Source of the DNA: Pelotomaculum sp. PtaB.Bin104 | GTDB lineage: Bacteria; Bacillota; Desulfotomaculia; Desulfotomaculales; Pelotomaculaceae | Reading direction: 5' to 3' | Length of the DNA stretch: 64,000 nucleotides | NCBI GenBank assembly: GCA_002067205.1 | Contig: MVQL01000210.1 | Coordinates: 167,558-231,557 of the forward strand | Part shown: positions 19,047 to 27,779 of the stretch, in pieces | Layout of the letters: every line of letters begins with the position of its first letter | Numbering within the stretch: position 1 is the first letter of the stretch | Program-made: the position numbers and the translations under genes | The notes under the pieces: model-generated | The model's database searches: none | The model's input: only the letters and a program-made list of their open reading frames with translations | Told to the model about the DNA's origin: nothing

Positions 19047-20438
19047 TTACTTCCCACTCAAATAAGCGTGGATTGAATTGGCAGCGGTTCTTCCTGCCCC
19101 CATCGCCAGAATAACGGTGGCTGCTCCGGTTACCACATCACCGCCCGCATATACGCCGGGCTTCGAGGTAGCTCCGGTTTCCAGGTTAGCAATAATATTG
19201 CCTCTTTTATTACATTCCAGTCCTTTGGTTGTCCTCGGCACCAGCGGGTTCGGGCCCTGGCCGATGGCGACCACCACTGTATCAACATCGATCACAAACT
19301 CCGAGCCCTCGATCGGAACCGGGCTGCGGCGGCCTGAGGCATCCGGCTCACCAAGTTCATAGCGCAGACACTCCATACCGGTGACCCAGTAGTTATCGTC
19401 ATAAATAATTTTAGTTGGGCTGGTTAAAAAGGCAAATTTAACGCCCTCTTCTTCAGCATGCTCCGCTTCTTCGTGCCTGGCCGGTAACTCTGTTTTAGAC
19501 CGCCGGTAAACAATCCACGACTCTTCGGCGCCTAAGCGCAAAGCGGTGCGAGCGGCGTCCATTGCCACGTTGCCGCCACCCAGTACTGCTACTCTTTTGC
19601 CTACGCGAATAGGTGTGTCAGCATCGGGGAATTTGTAGGCTTTCATTAAGTTGGTTCGGGTTAGAAACTCGTTAGCTGAATAGACACCACAGGCGTTTTC
19701 ACCAGGAATGTTCATAAAGTAAGGTAGACCCGCGCCTGTACCGAGAAAGGCCGCGTCAAAGCCGCCTTCTTCCATTAGTTGATCAACGGTGGCAAATTTG
19801 CCTACTACAGCATTGACCTGGATATTAACACCAAGCTTCTTTAGGTTCTGCACCTCAGCCTGTACTACAGCTTTGGGCAAACGGAACTCAGGGATGCCGT
19901 ACATCAGCACCCCGCCGGCCACATGCAAGGCCTCAAAGATAGTCACCTGATGGCCCAGCTTGGCCAAATCAGCGGCACAGGTTAAGCCTGACGGCCCGGA
20001 TCCGACAATAGCAACTTTTTTGCCGGTCGGCTCAGCTACTTGTTGCGGTAAAACTCCGTTGGCCAGCTCCCAGTCGGCGCAGAAGCGCTCGATCCTGCCG
20101 ATTCCAACCGGATCATTTTTCTTGCCGACGGTACAATATTTTTCACACTGGTTTTCCTGGGGACAAACCCGGCCGCAAACAGCGGGCAGGGCATTTTTCT
20201 CTTTAAGCTTTTTAATCGCACCGGCAAAATCCCGCTGTGCAGCCAGCTTAATAAAAGCCGGAATATCAACTTCTACAGGACAGCCCTCGCGGCAGGGCTC
20301 TTTTTTACACTGGAGACAGCGGCTGGCCTCAGCAACCACTGTTTCCTCGTCATAGCCCAGTGCCACTTCGTTGAAGTTTTTAGCCCGCACAGCAGCGTCC
20401 TGCGCCGGCATCGGGTGTTTATTAGGGATAATCGCCAT
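19047..20438 (-). CDS. nfnB: NfnB: NADPH-binding subunit of bifurcating ferredoxin:NADP+ oxidoreductase
   Basis: About 463 aa, homologous to the small (beta) subunit of glutamate synthase. N-terminal [4Fe-4S] Cys pattern: CLQCKKEPCREGCP plus CGRVCPQENQCEKYC. FAD motif VAIVGSGPSGLTCAADLAKL and NADPH motif VAVLGGGNVAMDAARTALRL follow, then GVYAGGDVVTGAATVILAMG at the end. Its ATG overlaps the stop of nfnA (TAATG); the FAD-NAD partner next door points to electron-bifurcating NfnAB, which couples NADH, ferredoxin and NADPH, rather than glutamate synthase. A glutamate-synthase large subunit is absent here. Confidence 0.9.
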   Translation of the reverse strand: MAIIPNKHPMPAQDAAVRAKNFNEVALGYDEETVVAEASRCLQCKKEPCREGCPVEVDIPAFIKLAAQRDFAGAIKKLKEKNALPAVCGRVCPQENQCEKYCTVGKKNDPVGIGRIERFCADWELANGVLPQQVAEPTGKKVAIVGSGPSGLTCAADLAKLGHQVTIFEALHVAGGVLMYGIPEFRLPKAVVQAEVQNLKKLGVNIQVNAVVGKFATVDQLMEEGGFDAAFLGTGAGLPYFMNIPGENACGVYSANEFLTRTNLMKAYKFPDADTPIRVGKRVAVLGGGNVAMDAARTALRLGAEESWIVYRRSKTELPARHEEAEHAEEEGVKFAFLTSPTKIIYDDNYWVTGMECLRYELGEPDASGRRSPVPIEGSEFVIDVDTVVVAIGQGPNPLVPRTTKGLECNKRGNIIANLETGATSKPGVYAGGDVVTGAATVILAMGAGRTAANSIHAYLSGK

Positions 20439-21295
20439 TATTTGCCACCTCCACAGCCGCAAGTACATTGATGTCCTTGCCGATAGTGTTCCATAGCAAC
20501 TTGTTCCTGCTCTTTATAAATAACTGAACGGCGAGCCATTTCCGCAAAGTCGACCTGGTGCCCGTCAAATTCCGGACCGTCAACACAGGCGAATTTGGTC
20601 TGACCACCCACTGTAACGCGGCAACAGCCACACATACCAGTACCGTCTACCATGATTGAGTTCAGGCTCACCACTGTCTTCAGGTTATAATCTTTGGTCA
20701 TATTGCACACCGCCCGCATCATCGGCAGGGGGCCAATGGCCACACAGAGGGCGACATCACCTTTTTCTTCAATGACTTCCTTTAAAACATCGGTAACGAA
20801 GCCCTGGCGCACATAAGAGCCATCGTCGGTGGTTACCCGCAGTTCGGTGCAGGCGTCCCGCAGTTTATCTTCCCAGAACAGCAGATCCCCAGACCTGGCG
20901 CCAATAATCCCAATCACTTCATTGCCTGCTTCCTTGAGTGCCCTGGCTATTGGGTGAATCGGAGCAACACCGACACCACCGCCAACAACAACTACCCGGC
21001 CAAAATTTTCAATATGAGATGGTTCACCCAGCGGGCCGACAAAATCCTTAAGGCAGTCGCCAACGTTAAATTTGGCTAATTCTGTAGTAGTCTTGCCCAC
21101 TTCCTGGAACACACAGGTAATTGTACCCTTCTCCCGGTCGAAATCAGCAATAGTTAACGGGATCCGCTCACCGTCATCGATTGTGCGCAGAATCACAAAC
21201 TGCCCCGCCTGGGCGCTTCTGGCAACCATTGGCGCTTCAATATCAAATAAGCTAATGGTTGGAGCCAGAACTTCTTTTTTTAGAATTTTGTACAT
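20438..21295 (-). CDS. nfnA: NfnA: FAD/[2Fe-2S] NADH-binding subunit
   Basis: 285 aa of the dihydroorotate-dehydrogenase electron-transfer (PyrK)/ferredoxin-NADP reductase type. FAD-binding RTIDDGERIPLTIADFD, NAD-binding VVVVGGGVGVAPIHPIARAL, and a [2Fe-2S] cluster site GTGMCGCCRVTVGG with a further Cys in KFACVDGPEFDGH. Terminal HQCTCGCGGGK is Cys-rich. RBS GGAGGAGG. Overlaps nfnB by one base. Forms the bifurcating heterodimer with NfnB, supplying NADPH for biosynthesis in an anaerobe. Confidence 0.9.
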   Translation of the reverse strand: MYKILKKEVLAPTISLFDIEAPMVARSAQAGQFVILRTIDDGERIPLTIADFDREKGTITCVFQEVGKTTTELAKFNVGDCLKDFVGPLGEPSHIENFGRVVVVGGGVGVAPIHPIARALKEAGNEVIGIIGARSGDLLFWEDKLRDACTELRVTTDDGSYVRQGFVTDVLKEVIEEKGDVALCVAIGPLPMMRAVCNMTKDYNLKTVVSLNSIMVDGTGMCGCCRVTVGGQTKFACVDGPEFDGHQVDFAEMARRSVIYKEQEQVAMEHYRQGHQCTCGCGGGK

Positions 21296-21467
21296 TAAAG
21301 AACAGTTCCTCCTCCTATTTAAGCATTTAAGTAATTCTATTATTAGATTGATTGATATGTCAATATTATTTTAATAATCAACTAGCCGGCAACAGGAATA
21401 TGTAATAATAGAGGATAAACACTCAAAAACAGCCTAAATGTGTTGTGTTTTCTGCTCCAACCCCTAT

Positions 21468-21881
21468 TTAGCAGAAATACTCAGCTGGGTTTTCCACTAC
21501 ACGCCCCAGGATGCCGTTGATAAACTTACCTGATTCTTCCCCACCGAAGGACTTGCCCAAATCTACAGCTTCGTTTACAGACACACTGTTGGGTATATCC
21601 GGGCAGTAATATATTTCATAAAGGGCCAGACGCATGATATTCCTGTCCACATTAGCCATCCGATCAATGTTCCAGTCCCTGCTGATAGCACCAATAATCC
21701 GATCAATGGTCTCAAGGTGCACCAGCGTTCCTTCAACGAGCATCCGGGCAAAATCTTCATTTTTATTTAATGCCCCAAAACTTTCATCCATTTTAACAAA
21801 GGCTTCGTCAGGATCAGCGCTCCCCAGATCGACCTGGAACAGGACCTGCAGGGCCCTCTCTCTAGCCTGTCTTCTGCTCAT
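21468..21881 (-). CDS. nusB: Transcription antitermination factor NusB
   Basis: 137 aa. Binds boxA RNA with NusE to antiterminate rRNA transcription. Typical start MSRRQARERALQVLFQVD and C-terminal NSVSVNEAVDLGKSFGGEES and FINGILGRV motifs. It lies between the Asp23/AmaP group and nfnA; the 170-bp gap to nfnA and the 200-bp gap to the DUF2273 gene hold no further gene. Confidence 0.96.
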   Translation of the reverse strand: MSRRQARERALQVLFQVDLGSADPDEAFVKMDESFGALNKNEDFARMLVEGTLVHLETIDRIIGAISRDWNIDRMANVDRNIMRLALYEIYYCPDIPNSVSVNEAVDLGKSFGGEESGKFINGILGRVVENPAEYFC

Positions 21882-22080
21882 GTATACCGTTCCTTTCTAC
21901 ATAGAAAAAAATTCCTACTTAGAAATTCCTAGGTGTCAGCCATAGCTATACTGTTAACCGTTCCCATCTGAGGTTTCTGCACATGAATCTATTAACGGAA
22001 AACCCCCGGTATTAACCAAATTAGCTCGTAGCGTGTCTATTCAGAATTTTGGTGGCTCCTTAGCAAGACCTTGCCTGCTC

Positions 22081-22299
22081 TTAACTTTGCCGATCCCGAA
22101 AAATTCTTGATAAAACTTCACGGAAGTCAACCTTTTCATCAAGGCGTTTCCCAAGGTAATAACCAACAACAACACACCCGGCCACGAACAGCGCTTTAAA
22201 AAAGCCGTATTTGATCGCAAACCAGCCGAATATAAGGCCTAATATAATGCCTACCGCTTTGCCCAGGTGTTTTTCCAAAATTTCCTGGATTATATTCAT
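22081..22299 (-). CDS. DUF2273 small integral membrane protein
   Basis: 72 aa with two closely spaced hydrophobic segments (AVGIILGLIFGWFAI and ALFVAGCVVVGYYLG) and a charged C-terminus. DUF2273 proteins accompany Asp23 and AmaP at the cell envelope. RBS AGAGGAG. Starts 25 bp after amaP ends. Confidence 0.88.
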   Translation of the reverse strand: MNIIQEILEKHLGKAVGIILGLIFGWFAIKYGFFKALFVAGCVVVGYYLGKRLDEKVDFREVLSRIFRDRQS

Positions 22300-22323
22300 G
22301 TGGACTCCTCTTTTCCGTCCTGG

Positions 22324-22860
22324 TTATTCGACTCTGGGCTTATTTACTGCTATATTTTCTACAAACATTTTAACACTGCCTACGTTAATGCCGGTAACCT
22401 CAAAAACCTTCTCCTTGATCAGTTGCTGTATCTCTACCGATACCGCGGGGATATTGAGATCAGGGGTAACCACGGCACGGACCTGGATCCCGACTCCCTG
22501 CGGGTCGGAAATAATCTTAGGCCTTACTTCTCTAACCCCATTTACTTGAGCCACTACCTTTAGGACCAGATTTTCGATGGCTTGCAGGGAAATGTGGACT
22601 TGTCCCAGCGCGCTTTCGGTCAGGACAACGTGCTTGTCACTCACGCCCGGCCGGCGTACTCCCACCCAGAATAGCCTGATCCCGGCTGAGATCAATATGA
22701 GCATCAGCGGCCAGAATACCTCGGGCCGACCAGGGTAAAACAAATCCCGGAGCAGGTACTGAGGCGCCGCCCAGCCAAGCATTACCGATGAAAACAAGGA
22801 TATAACCAATGTTAAAGAAAAAGCATAAACAGCCAATAAAGCCCGGTCAAAAGGCCCCAC
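22324..22860 (-). CDS. amaP: Alkaline-shock membrane anchor protein AmaP
   Basis: 178 aa. Two N-terminal membrane helices (ALLAVYAFSLTLVISLFSSV; LMLILISAGIRLFW) followed by an Asp23-like cytoplasmic domain (LTESALGQVHISLQAIENLV ... GVREVRPKII). AmaP anchors Asp23 to the membrane in staphylococci. GTG start after AAAGGAGG. A strong hairpin lies just upstream, between it and asp23. Confidence 0.9.
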   Translation of the reverse strand: MGPFDRALLAVYAFSLTLVISLFSSVMLGWAAPQYLLRDLFYPGRPEVFWPLMLILISAGIRLFWVGVRRPGVSDKHVVLTESALGQVHISLQAIENLVLKVVAQVNGVREVRPKIISDPQGVGIQVRAVVTPDLNIPAVSVEIQQLIKEKVFEVTGINVGSVKMFVENIAVNKPRVE

Positions 22861-22885
22861 CGGAAATACCTCCTTTAAAAAGCAA

Positions 22886-22904
22886 CCCCCCTTTAGAAAG
22901 GGGG
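22886..22904 (-). terminator. Attenuator/terminator-like hairpin between asp23 and amaP
   Basis: 7-bp stem CCCCCTT/AAGGGGG with a four-base loop (22887-22893 with 22898-22904), followed in the minus-strand direction by GTTGCTTTTT. It sits between the asp23 stop and the amaP ribosome-binding site, so it probably lowers amaP/DUF2273 expression relative to asp23. Confidence 0.55.
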
Positions 22905-22912
22905 CGTACGTT

Positions 22913-23311
22913 TTATTTTACCCTGTGTTCCTCTACCTTAGCGTCTGAGGCGAAAACGATCCCCTGTACATTAACATTAACCTCGACGACTACCAGTCCG
23001 GTCATCCTTTCCACGGCTTTTTTTACCCTGTTTTGAATTTCTGCAGCAACATCCGGGATCCGGAATCCATAGTCAATAATTACATAAATGTCAATAGCAG
23101 CCTCTTTTTCTCCTACCTCAACCTTAATCCCTTTGGCCAGGTTTTTTTTCCCCAGCATCTCGGTAATGCCCCCGGCGATACCGCCGCTCATCCCGGCCAC
23201 CCCTTTGACTTCGATGGCCGCCATTCCGGCAATTACCTTAACCACATCATCTGAAATTCTAATTGAGCCCTGTCCGTTAAGCTCCTCCCTGGCAACTTCT
23301 GAGGCATCCAC
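22913..23311 (-). CDS. Asp23/Gls24-family envelope stress protein
   Basis: About 132 aa. Asp23 core SIRISDDVVKVIAGMAAIEV, GVAGMSGGIAGGITEMLG and the KVEVGEKEAAIDIYVIIDYG strand region are clear. GTG start (VDASEVAREEL) lies six bases after GGGGAGGGG; the frame is open further up but with no site. Anchored partner AmaP is directly downstream. Transcribed in the same direction as the spoIIIA operon, 146 bp after spoIIIAH. Confidence 0.92.
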   Translation of the reverse strand: MDASEVAREELNGQGSIRISDDVVKVIAGMAAIEVKGVAGMSGGIAGGITEMLGKKNLAKGIKVEVGEKEAAIDIYVIIDYGFRIPDVAAEIQNRVKKAVERMTGLVVVEVNVNVQGIVFASDAKVEEHRVK

Positions 23312-23456
23312 TATTACCCCTCCCCACTGCAAAACAAAAATAAACAGATTATTATAAAATATTGTGTTCATTATAACAAAAATGGGAAATTAGCGCAAAC
23401 TTTAATTCGACAAAAACTTTTTCAAGGCACAGACGGGAGAGTGTGTAAATGCCGTG

Positions 23457-24026
23457 TTAACGTTTGGGCACAATCACAATATTGCTTTGCTCAATACCTG
23501 TGCCCTTGGACACCAAACCCGACAGCCGTTCTGTTTCACCGGTGCTTAAACTATTAACCGGCAAAATCACCGTTACAAAATTATTATCTACTAGAGCCAC
23601 TGCATCTTTATAGCCATTCGCTTTCATCAGGTTTTCCAGTTCTACCTCTTTGGCCATGCTGGTGCTTATGCTCAAAAGGCTTTCCTGGGCCTTTTGCCTG
23701 GTTTCGTTAGAGGAATTGACATTGTTAAACACTTCCCTCAGCCACTCTACACGCTGTCCCCTGGTCCGTTCCCTTTCCAGGCGATAGTCGATGAAAAAAT
23801 CAGAGTTTCCCTCGGCAACCGCCCGGTTGCTAACCGCGTTGTTTTTTTCCTCCGGCGCTGCCGCCGACCCTTTGCTATCAATATGCACTTCCCCGGCCAC
23901 CGGCAATCCAGGCTCAATTGTTTTTATTTCAATACTGCCCGGCCAGCACAAAAACAAGGCAGCAAGGCCGATGATAATTAAAACGATCAACAACATGGTA
24001 CGCCTGTTAATAATCACAGCTCTCAT
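23457..24026 (-). CDS. spoIIIAH: Stage III sporulation protein AH
   Basis: 189 aa. One N-terminal membrane helix (TMLLIVLIIIGLAALFLCW) and a C-terminal YscJ/FliF-like ring-building domain with EVELENLMKANGYKDAVALV and the final GIEQSNIVIVPKR. Made in the mother cell, it pairs with forespore SpoIIQ to form the channel joining the two compartments. ATG overlaps the spoIIIAG stop by four bases. Confidence 0.94.
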   Translation of the reverse strand: MRAVIINRRTMLLIVLIIIGLAALFLCWPGSIEIKTIEPGLPVAGEVHIDSKGSAAAPEEKNNAVSNRAVAEGNSDFFIDYRLERERTRGQRVEWLREVFNNVNSSNETRQKAQESLLSISTSMAKEVELENLMKANGYKDAVALVDNNFVTVILPVNSLSTGETERLSGLVSKGTGIEQSNIVIVPKR

Positions 24027-24649
24027 TGCTCTCTCCCTTCCCTGGGTAATACAAGGATCTTTTGCGGTTCGACCCCCATGGAAACCCGCGCTGCATCAAA
24101 TAATCTGGCCTTCACCAGGGAGTCTCTGGCTCCTTCCGCCACAACCAGAATGCCAGCCACACGCGGTGCGATCTCCCGCTCCACAACAGGTTTTTCTTCC
24201 TGCCCGTTGCGGTTCATAACCATTTGACCGCTGCCGCTGTCCTCTGTGGTCGTCCGGGTACCGCCGGACTGATCGCGCTCCTGGGTTGTTTTCTTACCGG
24301 TAGTGGTATTGACGGCGTATTCAGCCTGGGTTGTTTCCAGCAGACGCACTGACACTTCTACCATTCCCGCCCCCTCGACCTGTTTGAGCATTTCGCACAG
24401 CTTTTTGCTGAGCAACTCTTCCTCTACGGACATCCCGCTCTTCACCTGCTCAACGGCAGACTGGGTAGAAATATTGGTGCCGGGTAGTTGTGTTGGTGAA
24501 GGTTTACCACCTAAAAAACCGGAATAGACCAGCATAATTACGCCCAGCGCAGCCAACCCTGCCAGCCAAAGATTGCGCTTGTTTGGTCCGGTGGGAAGAA
24601 TACTTTTTTTACCCCGCTCAAACCCAAAAAATTCTAGCAACTTAAGCAA
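24023..24649 (-). CDS. spoIIIAG: Stage III sporulation protein AG
   Basis: About 208 aa from TTG at 24649, preceded by GGAGGTGACGAA; the frame is open 13 codons further up. One membrane helix (NLWLAGLAALGVIMLVYSGF) and a ring-forming domain (LCEMLKQVEGAGMVEVSVRL ... VAGILVVAEGARDSLVKARL). Residues around 130-150 are rich in Thr/Ser/Gly (KKTTQERDQSGGTRTTTEDS), the insertion typical of SpoIIIAG. Component of the mother-cell secretion-like complex. Confidence 0.94.
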   Translation of the reverse strand: MLKLLEFFGFERGKKSILPTGPNKRNLWLAGLAALGVIMLVYSGFLGGKPSPTQLPGTNISTQSAVEQVKSGMSVEEELLSKKLCEMLKQVEGAGMVEVSVRLLETTQAEYAVNTTTGKKTTQERDQSGGTRTTTEDSGSGQMVMNRNGQEEKPVVEREIAPRVAGILVVAEGARDSLVKARLFDAARVSMGVEPQKILVLPREGREQ

Positions 24650-24756
24650 TTCGTCACCTCCAAAATACTTATAGCATGGAATCATCATCCCTATATTTAG
24701 ACTTTACCGGTGTTCAGCTGAACCTCACCCCTTTGAACAGTGCCACAAAACTCTTA

Positions 24757-25398
24757 CTAACGGTAGACACATTTTACTTGTTCCGGTTTAAGATTGTAAA
24801 AATTAGCCACTGTACTGATCAGTCCGGCTACCGTTTCACGGGGTGGACCTGCCGCAGCCATTGACGGTTCCTGGCGCTGCGCACTACCGCTAACCTGCAC
24901 CGCCACCGGCTCGACATCTACCACCAAACTTCCATTAGCTTGTGTTTCAGAACGGGATGGATCTTTTTCAATGACCATGATGATTTCATTAATCTGGCCA
25001 AAATCTGTATCCCCTGGTCTGGCGTTTACCCCGACCTGTGCGTCCACCACCGGGACTGCCTGGTGCATGCCGGCCAGTGCTAAAACTTGATGGCCTAGCC
25101 CCTGCTTGTACTGCGTAATCGCTTGTTGCTGCTGCTCACTGGAAAGTTTTTGACCCGCGTCTATTATTCCAGAAAGCTGAGCCTGCCCTGCATTTTCTGT
25201 CAGTGACGGCAGCTCAGCAGTATAATCCTTGTGCATCAGGTCACCTATCGCCTGGATTACCGCAATAATAATCAAAAGCCCCATGACCATTTTGACGTAT
25301 TGTCTCATTCCACCGTCAGTCAGCAGCATTTCCAAAAACATAGCCAGGATGATGATAATAATCAAGTTTTGGATTAGCCCGCGCAGTATTTCCACCAC
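24757..25398 (-). CDS. spoIIIAF: Stage III sporulation protein AF
   Basis: 213 aa. Two N-terminal hydrophobic helices (LIQNLIIIIILAMFLEMLLT and VKMVMGLLIIIAVIQAI) and a soluble C-terminal part ending IST VANFYNLKPEQV-like (VANFYNLKPEQVKCVYR). GTG start after GGTGAGGGGGA. In order between spoIIIAE and spoIIIAG; the 107-bp space before spoIIIAG holds no gene. Confidence 0.92.
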   Translation of the reverse strand: MVEILRGLIQNLIIIIILAMFLEMLLTDGGMRQYVKMVMGLLIIIAVIQAIGDLMHKDYTAELPSLTENAGQAQLSGIIDAGQKLSSEQQQQAITQYKQGLGHQVLALAGMHQAVPVVDAQVGVNARPGDTDFGQINEIIMVIEKDPSRSETQANGSLVVDVEPVAVQVSGSAQRQEPSMAAAGPPRETVAGLISTVANFYNLKPEQVKCVYR

Positions 25399-25414
25399 GT
25401 ATCCCCCTCACCAG

Positions 25415-26578
25415 TTACCTGAGCATAACCGTGATATTACCCACACCAACAACAATGGTGATAGCAAAGAAAAAGAGCAGGCCGACTGTAGCTACAGCAG
25501 CAAATATAAGAAAAAGGTTATTGCCCAGGCTATTCAGGCAGCTTACCATCTGGTTGTCGCCAATGGGCTGGATTAGCGCCCCGGCCAACTTGTAGATGAA
25601 AGCCAGGGTAACAATTTTTAATAAAGGGATAAGCATAATCGCGCCTATCATTACCACCCCGGCGATTCCAACGGCATTTTTGATTAATAATGAAGAGCTA
25701 ACCACTGCCGCGAGAGCATCAGAAAGAACACCGCCGACAACGGGTACGAAAGCATTTACACCGAACTTGGCCGTTTTAAAAGTAACTGAGTCACCTACCG
25801 CCCCGGCTACCCCCTGAATGGCCAGAACACCAAGAAATATTGTCGAAAACATCCCCATCAGACCCATTGCCACTGTTTTTAGCAAATCGGACAAATTGGA
25901 AACCTTGAAACGCTCCGAGAGGTTGTTAACAATACCAAGGATCGCCACAAAAAAAAGTAATGGCAAGATAATGTTTTTGATCAGGGTGCCAAAAATACCG
26001 ATGGTGGTGAGGATTACCGGACTGAAGACAGCAGCCGAGGCAAACCCTCCGATGGCCACCAGCAGGGTTAACAAAACAGGTAGCAGCGCCTGCATAAAGG
26101 CCACCATATTATCCACAACATCCCTGCCTGTATTAACTGCCAGGGTAAAAGAGCTGATCGCAATAGTTATTAATACCAGGTAGGTAATGGAATAAGTCAG
26201 CTGCCCAGTAGTGGTTTTTTCAAAAGAAGTGATCAAGTTCTGCAGCACCGCGCAGATCACAGCCAGAATAACCAGTTTCCCCAGGAGGTCAAAATTTGCC
26301 ACCACCTCCTTAAAAATCTGACTAATGATATTGCTAAAAATTTCCGAAGGCCTCCAGGCCAACTCCCCTCTAGCCAACTGCAAAACCATTTCTTTAAAAT
26401 TCAAACTGGGAATTGAACTCTTGATTTCCGTATCCAGGCGCTCAATATATTGCTGGATCCCGTTCAAATCCAAATTTGATACCTGTTCTTCCGGCGAGGC
26501 CACCGCCGCCTGTTCCCCATTGGCAGGCAGCGCCGGAAAAAGCAGCAGCAAAGACAGGATTACAAAAAAATATTTCAC
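25415..26578 (-). CDS. spoIIIAE: Stage III sporulation protein AE
   Basis: 387-aa polytopic membrane protein. N-terminal signal-like segment (YFFVILSLLLLFPALPANG), then about seven hydrophobic helices. Family features: YIERLDTEIKSSIPSLNFKE near the N-terminus and FKTAKFGVNAFVPVVGGVLS in the middle. GTG start after AAGGAGGTG. Proposed to be the transmembrane core of the SpoIIIA channel. Confidence 0.95.
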   Translation of the reverse strand: MKYFFVILSLLLLFPALPANGEQAAVASPEEQVSNLDLNGIQQYIERLDTEIKSSIPSLNFKEMVLQLARGELAWRPSEIFSNIISQIFKEVVANFDLLGKLVILAVICAVLQNLITSFEKTTTGQLTYSITYLVLITIAISSFTLAVNTGRDVVDNMVAFMQALLPVLLTLLVAIGGFASAAVFSPVILTTIGIFGTLIKNIILPLLFFVAILGIVNNLSERFKVSNLSDLLKTVAMGLMGMFSTIFLGVLAIQGVAGAVGDSVTFKTAKFGVNAFVPVVGGVLSDALAAVVSSSLLIKNAVGIAGVVMIGAIMLIPLLKIVTLAFIYKLAGALIQPIGDNQMVSCLNSLGNNLFLIFAAVATVGLLFFFAITIVVGVGNITVMLR

Positions 26579-26590
26579 ACTGTCACCTCC

Positions 26591-26977
26591 TTACGGAACG
26601 AGTTTTAGGAGTAACTGCAGCACAGCCACTACTATGGGCACCGCAAGAACCATAATCATTATCTTTGCCGCAAATTCAATTTTAGTGGCCACCGCACCCT
26701 CACCGGCGTCCCGGCAGATCTGCGCTCCGAACTCGGCAATATAGGCGATACCAATAATCTTCATAATGGTCCCTAGGTAAACCATGCTGATCCCTGCCCT
26801 TTGGGTTAGGTCCTTAATTACATCCAATATTGAGCCAATTTTACCCAGCACCAATAAAAACAGGATCACCCCGGCAGCCACGCTTAATAATATGCCTAGT
26901 TCCGGACGCTGGCTCTTGATTACAACAATCAGTACGGTAGCGATCAAGCCAAAGGCTACAATTTGCATTACTTCCAT
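26591..26977 (-). CDS. spoIIIAD: Stage III sporulation protein AD
   Basis: About 128 aa from ATG at 26977 (MEVMQIVAFG) after AGGTG; the open frame upstream is unused. Four hydrophobic helices resembling SpoIIIAC repeated twice (VAFGLIATVLIVVIKSQRPE and LGTIMKIIGIAYIAEFGAQI). Same operon, 13 bp before spoIIIAE. Confidence 0.93.
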   Translation of the reverse strand: MEVMQIVAFGLIATVLIVVIKSQRPELGILLSVAAGVILFLLVLGKIGSILDVIKDLTQRAGISMVYLGTIMKIIGIAYIAEFGAQICRDAGEGAVATKIEFAAKIMIMVLAVPIVVAVLQLLLKLVP

Positions 26978-27014
26978 TATCCGATCACCTGATTTCCCAA
27001 TTTCCAAAAGAAAT

Positions 27015-27215
27015 CTAAAAAAGCTTGAAAACCGACTTGACCTGGTCAAATAAGTTGGCCAGAACCTGCACAACCCAGATAAAAACTATTGCCAGGCCTG
27101 CTAATGTAACTAAATGTGCCTGTTCTTCTTTTCCAGCAGTTTTCAAAATTGAATTGAGCACAGCAACCAGAATGCCGACCCCGGCAATTTTAAAAATCAG
27201 ATCGATACTATTCAC
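27015..27215 (-). CDS. spoIIIAC: Stage III sporulation protein AC
   Basis: 66 aa with two membrane helices (AGVGILVAVLNSILKTAG, VTLAGLAIVFIWVVQVL). Typical start LIFKIAGVGI. GTG start after GGGGGGAG. Smallest member of the spoIIIA operon. Confidence 0.94.
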   Translation of the reverse strand: MNSIDLIFKIAGVGILVAVLNSILKTAGKEEQAHLVTLAGLAIVFIWVVQVLANLFDQVKSVFKLF

Positions 27216-27260
27216 AACATGTCTCCCCCCAAATTGAAGCCTTTTTTTAGTAACTAATTA

Positions 27261-27779
27261 TTAACAAAGTAGTAAAACGACTAGTATCCCTCCAATAAAG
27301 CCCAGATAACTCCACAATTTGACGTTTCGCGCTGACTCATTTTCCGCATCTGCAGTTTCAGCGTCAATTTGTTCCATAACCAGGTGCAGGTGTTTGATCT
27401 GATCCTCCCGGTCGGAGATGCCCAGAGATGCCCCGAATCGCTGCAGAACAGCCAGGTCACCCGGCTTTAGCGCAGTACCAGGGTAGTATTTTCGAAGCGC
27501 CCGGTCCCATGCCTCGGCAGCGGTTAAGCCGGACATAGTTGAAAGTTCGGCTGCCGCTCCACTGAATAAAGCAGCAGTCGTCCGCTCACAGCGCGCAGAC
27601 ACCTGCTGTAGAGCTTCCGGCAAAAAGGTGGTTCCGTAGGAAATTTCTGTTTCCAGCATTTGCAGGGCAGCCCGGAGAGATCGCAGTTCCCGGGGTCTCC
27701 GCCGGTAATTTCTCGCCACGGATAAACCACTGAGGCCACTGGCCGTGACCACTAAAAATGCTCCAACTAGCTTCAACAT
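27261..27779 (-). CDS. spoIIIAB: Stage III sporulation protein AB
   Basis: 172 aa. N-terminal helix (GAFLVVTASGLSGLSVARNY), soluble helical middle with RPRELRSLRAALQMLETEIS and LGISDREDQIKHLHL, and a C-terminal helix (YLGFIGGILVVLLL). Resembles GspF-like components. Start overlaps spoIIIAA by seven bases. Confidence 0.94.
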   Translation of the reverse strand: MLKLVGAFLVVTASGLSGLSVARNYRRRPRELRSLRAALQMLETEISYGTTFLPEALQQVSARCERTTAALFSGAAAELSTMSGLTAAEAWDRALRKYYPGTALKPGDLAVLQRFGASLGISDREDQIKHLHLVMEQIDAETADAENESARNVKLWSYLGFIGGILVVLLLC

